DNA of 64,000 nt from Tranzscheliella williamsii (lineage: Eukaryota; Basidiomycota; Ustilaginomycetes; Ustilaginales; Ustilaginaceae): assembly GCA_023212725.1 (NCBI GenBank), contig JALBYF010000018.1, forward strand, positions 62,001 through 126,000. Direction: 5' to 3'. The notes under the pieces are model-generated. The model did no database searches. It was not told the DNA's origin and worked only from the letters and a program-made list of their open reading frames with translations. The position numbers and the translations under genes were made by a program. The number at the start of each line of letters is the position of its first letter. Position 1 is the first letter of the stretch. Positions 30,199-38,500 of the stretch are shown here, piece by piece.

Positions 30199-31896
30199 TC
30201 AGAGGGGACGACAGTAGTTGGACGGGAAGATCCCTGTGCGGGCACCGCTTTGGCCCCTCCACCACATCTCATCTTCGTTTCCGAGCACTTGGATGATGTC
30301 ACCAATGCGGAAGGACAGGTCGCCATCTTCCTGGCCGGTGAACTCGTATAGTGCCTCAACACGAGCTGGAAGCGATTGCGAGCTGTTACTGCCGCTCCGG
30401 TCAGATATGACCGCCGCGGGCGCCTGGGTGAATTCGGACTCGGACTGGTATTGCTGTTGCAAACTTGTTTTCTCTTGCTCCGCCGTTGGAAAGTGCGCCG
30501 GTGGGGCGGTGTCGGTACGGTGGCCGAAAGGATTCTGGCCTCGAGACCCAGCGGCGACCTGAGGAGCCGATTCCGCGGATTCGTGGTGGTAGCCAGGGAC
30601 TTCACTGAGGTTCTTGCCACCGTGCACATTGACAGGTGCGTTGGCGAATCTGGACGTTGCGGAAGGACAAGGTCAGTGTCAGCAACGCCCAACGGGGCTG
30701 ATGAGAGCGCTTCGTACTTACTCGTAGTCGGGCGGAAGATCTGCGTAAGACTGGGCGCCGCGAGCAGCAGTTTCGGGGTGCCCAGCCGTCGCGGCCTGGG
30801 GCGGAGGCACCCTACGTCCGGATATGCTGCCAACGGCATCAGCTGATGGTGCCGTCTTGTGGTCGTGCTGTCCCCAGTCTTGCTCGGCATAAGCACTGGC
30901 TTCCTTCATGTCGTCTTCCGTCAAGTCCAGATCGCCAGGCGCGGTTCCGTCCGGAATCCTGTCTGTGCCCATGATCTGAGGCCGGCCTTCAGCAGCGTAG
31001 ACGGCCTGCCAAAGCGGCACTACCGCTGGTGGCGCGGGCCGCTGCAGTTGGCCCGAGAGAATTTCGCTGACCGTGATGCCGGGTGAACTATAGAACCGCG
31101 CATTCTCGTCGTCGCGCTTCAAGATGACGTTGCCGTCCAGCTGGATGCCCGCGTAGAGGCCTTTGGACTTGACGTAGGACCAGCAAGGGGCCGCTTCGAT
31201 TCCGGCGTCCAGCATCGCCCCATTGCCCACCGGCCCGCACGCAATGCTCAGTTCGCCGCCGAGGCTGAATTTCGGACCCTTGAAGGCGTCTACAGCCTTC
31301 TGACTTCGCAAGACCAGACACACGTCATAGATGTCGAGGCCGAAAAGGAAGCCATAGCCAATGGTATGAACGAGGAGGCCCGAGGGGGCGGACCAGCTAC
31401 CGTCGGGCAGGCGGGACAGGACGACGCCCGAGCCCGAGGCGCCCGAGACGATAAGGCCGGTGCGGAAGACCGTAAAGATGGCGAGGCCGTGCGCCTTGGC
31501 AAGGACCCCAGGCGGTATCTTGCGGATCACCTTCTGTGTCTTGCGATGGTCGTACTTGTGTGGATCCTTCTTCTTTTTGCCCTTGGCATCAACCACCGGC
31601 GCCGGAGGAACAATGGCGGCCCGGTCATTGATGCCATCGGCATTGCTGGCATCCACCTCAACGGCAGCACCCTTGTTCGCGAACGTACGCAGGATTCGCG
31701 CGGCCTTGTCGCACTCCAGCCCTAGCTCCGTCGGCCAGAACGACTCCGCACCAAACTTGCCCGCCTTCCGGTTGCTCCATTGTCCAACCGGAGCAAGCGC
31801 ATTCCAAGCACCCGTCTCGACCTTCTTAAAGCCCTGCTTGAATTTGTCCCACTTTGGGTCGTCCGTATTGAGCGCCTTCCTGAGGTCGATCGGCAT
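30199..31896 (-). CDS. YSC84: SYLF + SH3 actin-patch/endocytosis protein (Ysc84/Lsb3 type)
   Basis: Two exons, 31896-30722 and 30649-30199, join across a 72-nt intron with donor GTAAGTAC, a CTGAC branch candidate and acceptor TCCAG. The junction reads PPDYE|FANAPVNVHGGKN and the product has 541 aa. Residues about 1-265 form the Ysc84 actin-binding/SYLF domain, beginning MPIDLRKALN and including IPPGVLAKAHGLAIFTVFRTG, GSWSAPS and the SIACGPVGNGA segment. A Pro/Ala-rich disordered linker follows. A C-terminal SH3 domain occupies about residues 485-541 (ALYEFTGQEDGDLSF, WWRGQSGARTGIFPSNY). Ysc84/Lsb3 proteins bind phosphoinositides and F-actin and work with Las17/Sla1 at endocytic patches. The SYLF domain carries a Lys-rich insertion KGKKKKDPHKYDHRK near residues 104-118. 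The family call is firm. Confidence 0.93.
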
Positions 31897-32232
31897 TGTG
31901 GCGACGCTGTTGCCTTATGTGGTGGGGGACGATGAGGGGCAATCCGCTGCTTGAGCGCGGCTGTGCTATACCATGTCAACATTCACAGCCTCCACCATGC
32001 GGGGCCAACCTGCATCACATCCGCGGATATGATATGCTAGCTGTTAGATTTCGTTGGGATAGTGACATGCGAAATGCAGAGCCAAAGCAGGTATGGAGGG
32101 TATGCGCTTGCGAGATGAAAGCCAAAATCATTACTACACATGATCGTTGAAAGCCGAGAAAAGACAGTGGAAGGGATGTAGCACCCAGCGCTATGGAACA
32201 GAGTTGCAGGGTGAGACGCGGCAGCCGGTCGT
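31897..32232. promoter_or_regulatory. YSC84-like upstream / GH9 3' region
   Basis: These 336 bp hold the promoter of the YSC84-like gene and the 3' end of the GH9 gene. A TTCACAGCCTCC-type pyrimidine tract is present near 31980; nothing else is recognised. Confidence 0.4.
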
Positions 32233-34035
32233 TTAGAGGCCGATCTTCTTCTGTCGGTAGTACCAGCGGATACGCTCTCGTTGCCACCAGGCGATAAAAC
32301 CGGCGACACCAAACACGACCACGAGGACAATAACGGCGATGGCGATCTGGGCGCCCTTGCTGAGCCCACCCTTCTTCTTTTTAGGGTATGCCGCGTCCTG
32401 GGGCTGTCCGGACGCTACATTGGCCGCGCCCGAAAGGGTCGTGTAGACCGGGTCGTCGGTGAAGTTCCTCGCGATGCGCGACAGGGCGGCAGCAACGAGC
32501 GGGGCGTTGTAATCGAGCGCGACTTCGGTCTGCGGGTAGTCATCGCGAAGGTCGAAGAAGCGGCCCCTCTTATCCGGCCCTCCGACCACGGCGCCGTACA
32601 GCACATGCGCTTCGGAGGGAGGGCTGGTATTGATATTACCAATGTCGTTCCCTCCTGAGGCCGCGGCAGAGTGTGGATTCTGCGGGCTGTTGGGATGGAG
32701 ACCAACGATGAAGGGCCCGTTGTAGTCGTTGGCACCCAGAAGATAGTCAACCTGCTTTTTGGCCAGGGAGAGATAAGAGCTTGTTTTCGCTGAGGTGGAT
32801 GCGAAGCCTGAGTACGTGTCGGCCATGAACGCTGCGTTGAGCGCTGGATTGAGACTGGCCGAAGCACTGTCGCCTGCCCAGTATAGCAAGCCATCCTTGG
32901 TTTGGGTGACGGAATCCATGTTACCATTATTCAACTTGTCGAGCCATGCCTCGGCGTCAGTACGAAACCTGGCGGAATCGAGCCCCAACGATGCATTGTG
33001 TTGTGCTATTTGGGTAGCGAGGATGGGGAGGGCCGGTGCTTTGCGGTCCCAGTTGAGGGCGGCGTTCGTGGCAGCGGCTGTGCCAGTGCTGTCCGGATAA
33101 TAGTGCAAGCTGCTATCAATATAGGTCCTGTTATTCGTAGCCAGTGCGAGGAAGAGTCCAGCAAGGACAAGGTCATCTTGATAGTCGCTGGAAGGATAGC
33201 TCTCTCCGGCCTGAGGAGAGGCAACTTGATATACCTGCATAGGGGTGCTTGTCGTCGCTAGATCCCATAGACCTTCAGCATGCTGCAGAAGCCCTTCCGA
33301 GTATGTACGATTGCGGAGGGAGGGAATGCCGCCTAGTGACGGACCATCGTTACTGGTGGGAAGAGATGCAAGGCGATCGCTGTAGAGATATGCGGAGGCA
33401 GCAAAAGCGGAAGCACAACTAGCAAATGCATCCGTACCGGGACTGTCGCGGGTGATGCTAAAGGCGGGTCGAGGGGAGGGGATGCCTTGGTCGCCACCCC
33501 AGTATGAATCGTCAGTGGTAGGATTAGCGACGAGAACCCAGAGCGTATTAGGGTCTGAGTGGGCTTTGCTGAGAAAGTCGAGACCCCAACGCAAGGTGGA
33601 ATCGATGTAGGCATCTTGGCCTGTTCTAGAGTAGGCAGAACCAAAACTGAGTGCACTCCAAGCGAGAGAGGTCAAGGTCCAGCACAGAGGGTAGGTAGCC
33701 TTGATATAGTCTCCGGCATCGAAGTAGCCACCGGATAGATCGGTGTTGTTCATCGAGCCGTCCTCTTCACAGCTGCTGTTTCTCCATGGGACACGGTGAT
33801 TACTGGGAAGAACCCCGCTCCTTTGCGCGTCATAGAACCACAGAGCATTGCCAAGCAAGGTGGAATAGTGCGGATTGAAACCGGCGGACGTATTCGCTTT
33901 TTGTGAGATGGCGCCATCAGACGAAGGAGGCGGAGTAAAGACGCTGGATGGAGAGATCTGAGCGTCGACGGACACTGTCACAGCGGAGAGCGCCAAGAAC
34001 AAGACGAGGACGAGCCTTCTGGGGACCCGCCACAT
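32233..34035 (-). CDS. Glycoside hydrolase family 9 endoglucanase, membrane-anchored
   Basis: The 600-aa product has a cleavable signal peptide (residues 1-25). A full GH9 (alpha/alpha)6 catalytic domain follows, a single transmembrane helix lies near residues 565-585 (IAIAVIVLVVVFGVAGFIAWW), and the C-terminal tail is short and strongly basic. Catalytic motifs are GGYFDAGDYIK at residues 102-112 (Asp106 and Asp109 of DAGD), the His region HPNSPQNPHS, and the proton-donor Glu in DDYPQTEVALDYNAPL. The TM places the enzyme at the cell surface as a type I protein, like the Cel9-type membrane enzymes of basidiomycetes. The predicted reaction is endo-hydrolysis of beta-1,4-glucan, for plant cell-wall attack or wall remodelling. 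Many N-linked sites (NxS/T) occur in the catalytic part. It is one uninterrupted exon; the ATG at 34035 starts a good signal sequence. Confidence 0.9.
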   Translation of the reverse strand: MWRVPRRLVLVLFLALSAVTVSVDAQISPSSVFTPPPSSDGAISQKANTSAGFNPHYSTLLGNALWFYDAQRSGVLPSNHRVPWRNSSCEEDGSMNNTDLSGGYFDAGDYIKATYPLCWTLTSLAWSALSFGSAYSRTGQDAYIDSTLRWGLDFLSKAHSDPNTLWVLVANPTTDDSYWGGDQGIPSPRPAFSITRDSPGTDAFASCASAFAASAYLYSDRLASLPTSNDGPSLGGIPSLRNRTYSEGLLQHAEGLWDLATTSTPMQVYQVASPQAGESYPSSDYQDDLVLAGLFLALATNNRTYIDSSLHYYPDSTGTAAATNAALNWDRKAPALPILATQIAQHNASLGLDSARFRTDAEAWLDKLNNGNMDSVTQTKDGLLYWAGDSASASLNPALNAAFMADTYSGFASTSAKTSSYLSLAKKQVDYLLGANDYNGPFIVGLHPNSPQNPHSAAASGGNDIGNINTSPPSEAHVLYGAVVGGPDKRGRFFDLRDDYPQTEVALDYNAPLVAAALSRIARNFTDDPVYTTLSGAANVASGQPQDAAYPKKKKGGLSKGAQIAIAVIVLVVVFGVAGFIAWWQRERIRWYYRQKKIGL

Positions 34036-35566
34036 CTTAACGCTTCAACCGGGAAAGCTGAGCCCGCTGCCGTCTAGAACGGGGGGGAGGTTCGATGTTG
34101 AACAAGTACGGAAGGCTGATCTTTACGGCATGCTTGGCGGTGGCCTGCACAAGTGAGGCAGAGGAAAAAGTGGAGGGAGGAGCAGAGATCCGGGGTCCAG
34201 GGCGGAAAGAGGATACTTGGAGTCAGAAACGATACGGAGGTAGGTCGGAACAGAGGGGAGCCAAGGGCTCAGACCGACATGGGCATGGTGTCCCGCCAAT
34301 AGACATCTTGGCTCGCGCTGGCGGTTCTTTGCAACAGGATCGCGTTGCTATCCCTTACATTGTGACTTGTGACTTATGACTGGTATTCATGACTGCTAGT
34401 GTGGATGGAGATGCGACGTAACAACTCACTTGCTGCATCGGGGCGGCCATATCGATCTCGAATCACGATTTCGATCTCTGGCCCGGCATGCATGCTATAT
34501 TTGTTAGACCGAGGGGGATGTATGTTTCTTTCTCGTACGAGGGAGGGGACATCGGAAAAATCGCCGTTTATTGTTCAAACAGAACCAAGTGAACAGATCT
34601 CGAAACGGCAAGCGGCGCATACATTCGTTGATTGTGATTAGGTTGGATAGAGTTACAGCAGTAAATGAACGGTGGAGTCGTGCGTCTTGTCTGGATAAGG
34701 TGTATGGCTACAGTGCAAGATGCTTCGCATTTGGAAGAGCAGCTGTGACTCGGTGCGTTACGTCAGACAAGCTCAGCTTTGCTGCAAGTCACACAGCTTC
34801 GACTCACAGGATGCGTACCACGTCGTGCTAAGATACTGCCACATGCACATGCTTGTGATTCCCGGCTGCTGGCTGACTCGACCAAGGTGCCGTTCCAGCC
34901 TGTTCGCTTGTTCGGTTGACGGGTGACTCGATTAAGCGACGAACAAGTCACGCTTTCAGTCCCACTGCCTAGAGTGACTCGGTGCTAGGTACGGAAGCTA
35001 CCCACCCGACCCTACTACTTATGTAGTCAGAGCGTTGCTGAGCCCAGGTCCGCGGAGTGTAACTACTGCTTTACAACCCACAATGATATCAATATTGGTG
35101 TTCGCCACGAAGAAGGAGGGTAGCACGCCTTCTAATTGCATCAATAGGAAGGTGTGCGTTCCCATATTTGCACCGACCTTTGGGTCACGAAGAAGCCCTC
35201 TTATTCAATCCGCTTCTTCTTATCCTCTTCCTCATCGTGACTCCGATTGGCCTTCCTGACGCCCACCCATGCATTGCTCGCTGCATGTTCGAAGCATGTC
35301 AAGCAAAGTCAAAGTCTCTCAATCACATATATTGCCCACTGCCTCCTAGACTCTATTCGATCCAGTTTGTCGTCTTCTTCAGCCTTGTCGTCGTCTTCTT
35401 CAGCCTTGTCGTCGTCTTCTTCAGCCTTGCCTATGCCCTCGACAGATCCGTTATATCTCCATCTTGTCGCTAGTTGTCCTTGCTCATCGAAGTCGATGGA
35501 CCTGCGCGCCCAGCACTCGCTAGTTTTACCGGCCGCCCTCGCGCTTGGATATCGTGTTAATCAAGC
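34036..35566. promoter_or_regulatory. Divergent GH9 / ABC transporter upstream region
   Basis: This 1.53-kb region between divergent starts holds a TGTGACTTGTGACTTATGACT imperfect tandem stretch at 34361-34381. Scattered GTGACT words occur around 34920-34980, resembling the GTGACT/TCGTGA-type simple repeats common between smut genes. A 21-bp triple repeat lies at 35366-35428. No ORF has a recognisable product. Confidence 0.45.
35366..35428 (+). repeat. 21-bp tandem repeat, three copies
   Basis: Three consecutive copies of a 21-bp unit (GTCGTCGTCTTCTTCAGCCTT; the first copy begins TTT instead of GTC) lie 139 bp before the ABC transporter ATG. The length is a multiple of three, so an upstream open frame would stay open through it, but the tract is most simply a pyrimidine-rich 5' leader. 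Confidence 0.88.
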
Positions 35567-38500
35567 ATGAACATGAATCTCGAAGAAACAGTCAGGCCCC
35601 GCTTCGACAAGGCTGCAGCGCAAAGTCGCCATGTTCCTTCCACGATGCATCTGCCCTTCTCAATATGGGGTATACTTGCGCCCGTATCAGAGCTGGATCA
35701 TTATATGTTCGCCACAGCAGCTGTTGCTGTTGCACTCCTCATCGTGGTCTCCAGTGTATCTTGGCCAGCGTCCTCTTCGAAGCGTTCAAGCGTTACAGCA
35801 TATGAGCGTTTCAGCCACTCCTTGGATACTGACCTTGAACCGACGAGTACGGCCGATGACACGTGTGATTCTGTTGCAGAAGACAAACCGTACCAAATAG
35901 ACGACTATCCGAGCTTGCTTGCCCACGCCCTCGGCACCCCTACAAGTCCCGAAGCATTTGTTGCCAAGAGGCTACGGATCAACATCTTGATTGCCGTTCT
36001 GGCCGTGATTGGTCTGGCTTTGGACGCTGCCTCCGCGGTGCAGGTCCTCGTAAATCACTCTCGCTCCACGGCGCTGCCCACTTCCTTTTACTTTATCACA
36101 TCAACAGCCGTGATGAAGGCCTTGATGGTCATCCTTGGGCTGCTAGATCCGCGTTTGTCGGAATTGGGACGACTAGGCGCCATCTCTTTCCTCTCCTTGG
36201 TTTATCTTCTTGCCCACTTGCTCACCTTTCTCGCAGACTACAAGGATGGCTCCGAAAAGAGGCCCGACATAGGCCAGCTCCTAAGTATTCTATCTTGTGT
36301 TCCGATCTTCATCGTCGCTTGTATCAGCCCGACTGGTCCAAAAATACAGCTCAAAGCCGAAGGCAATCTTGCTGCTCGGTACGCAATCAGGACACGGACA
36401 ACAGGTGGATCCGTAGCCCAAATCGTATTGGGCTTTGCGGTGCTCCCTGTCATTTCGAGTACCTATAAGAACAATAAAGTCACGGAGATGGATGTTCCCG
36501 GCGTCGATCGGACCAAAAGGTCTGCTATCCTGGGCGAGCAGATCATTGAGATATACCGTCAACAGCTGGAAAGGAGCAAGCAGCAGAAGCCCACGTCTCG
36601 GTCAGAGGGAACCATGGCGTGGACCTTACTAAAAACCCTACTTTTATCGCACTCGAAACTACTTGCGACGCTAGCAATTCTGTTTATCGTCACGACGGTC
36701 TCGTTCTACCTCCCCAAATTAGGCCTTAGCTTGGTTCTCCGCGCCATGGAAGACTACGAGGCTTCGCTTGGCGATAGCGAGGACACGCTGGAAAAAAGAG
36801 CCAGAGCAACGCTTCTGTATTCGGTCGCCTTCTATTTGTCTTCGGTCTGGGAGTCCTTTACCGTATTTCACTACTTCAAAGTAGTGCGCGTCGAGCTCCA
36901 ATCTCTCCTTCAGACACAGCTGACGACGCTGCTCGCCTGGAAAAGATTACGGCAACGTAGCGGTGGCGCTGCAGCGTCCGTCTCCGCCGACGCCAATGCT
37001 GACACGGTCGAGAAACATGGCGGTGATGCGGATAGCGACGTACTTGGCAGTGTTACAGCTCCGAACGCAGATGACGCTTCTGTTTCGGCATCAACACCGT
37101 CTCAAGTTTTGAACCTCATCACAACGGACGTGTACCGAATATCTGGCCACACCGATATGCTGGCCTTTGGTTTTATGGGTCCATTGGAAGTCATTATCGG
37201 CGGCTACTCAGCCTATCTTCTGCTCGGGAACGGTGCTCTCCTCGGCCTTGCAGCGGCTGCCCTTATGCAACCTATAGCGATCTACCTTGGGGCTCTGACG
37301 AAGCGTATCGACGAGAACCTGCAAAAGACGCGGGACAAACGCGTCGCATTACTCTCCGAGACTATCCGTGCCATACGGATGATCAAGTACGAAGCCTGGG
37401 AAGATCAAATTACTGCCAGAATATCGTCAGCACGGAAGGAAGAGCTCAGGAACCAGGCCAAAGGCTGGATTATCCATACAATCTTTGGCGGATTCTTCAC
37501 ATTGACTCCCATGGTGATCATCCTTGTTTCTTTTGGCTACTACACGCTGGTCGAAGGTAACCAGCTCACCGCTTCGGTGGCCTTCCCCGCGGTCGCTGTT
37601 CTGATGGAACTGAAGTGGGCGGTGGTCCAGCTTCCCAACGTCTTCATGGACTACATCATGTGCTGGACCAGTCTCAAGAGGGTCGGAAAGTTCTTGGAAA
37701 CAAGTGAAGTAGACATACCTAGTACCGCTGCACGCTCGACCGATGTCAGGAGCGCACCCTGTCGGGACCCGCAGGTGATCACGTTCAACGACGCGCAAAT
37801 CACATGGCCCCGCGAAGAAGTCGCCAGCGATCTACTTTCGAGCGACCCTGCTTCTGGGACAAGCCGCCTCGACACTTTTACTTTGCAGATCCCGTCAGTG
37901 TCACTCGAAGTCGGTAAGACCAACCTTGTGTGTGGGAAGATCGGATCTGGAAAAACTCTCTTCCTACTTTCCTTGCTTGGCGAGGCGCAGATACTATCCG
38001 GCACCATCCAGTGTCCTCGTTCTACACCTTCAGCCACATTGTCTTCTTCGTCGCCTGCAGGCTTCACTCACTGGGTCGATCCAACCTTGGTCGCATATGC
38101 GGCTCAACACCCTTTTCTTTCCAACGCATCAATTCGGACGAACATTCTTTTCGGCCTGCCGTACGACGCACAGCGCTACCGTACGGTCGTCCTCTGCTGC
38201 GGCCTGAAGCCGGATCTTCGCATTCTCCAGGGTGGTGATCGAACTGAAATCGGCGAAGGAGGAACTAACCTCTCGGGCGGCCAGAAGGCAAGGATCAGCC
38301 TGGCTCGGGCCATCTATTCGCGTGCCGGGACCATCCTGATCGATGACTGTCTGTCAGCACTGGATGCGCATACAACCAAACATGTTATCAACAAGTTGTG
38401 GGGCGATGAGGGCAACGAGAGTCTCCTAAAAGGACGAACGGTCGTCCTGGTCACTCATCATGTCCGCTTGATGGCGGACAAAGCAGCAAAAGTGCTCGTT

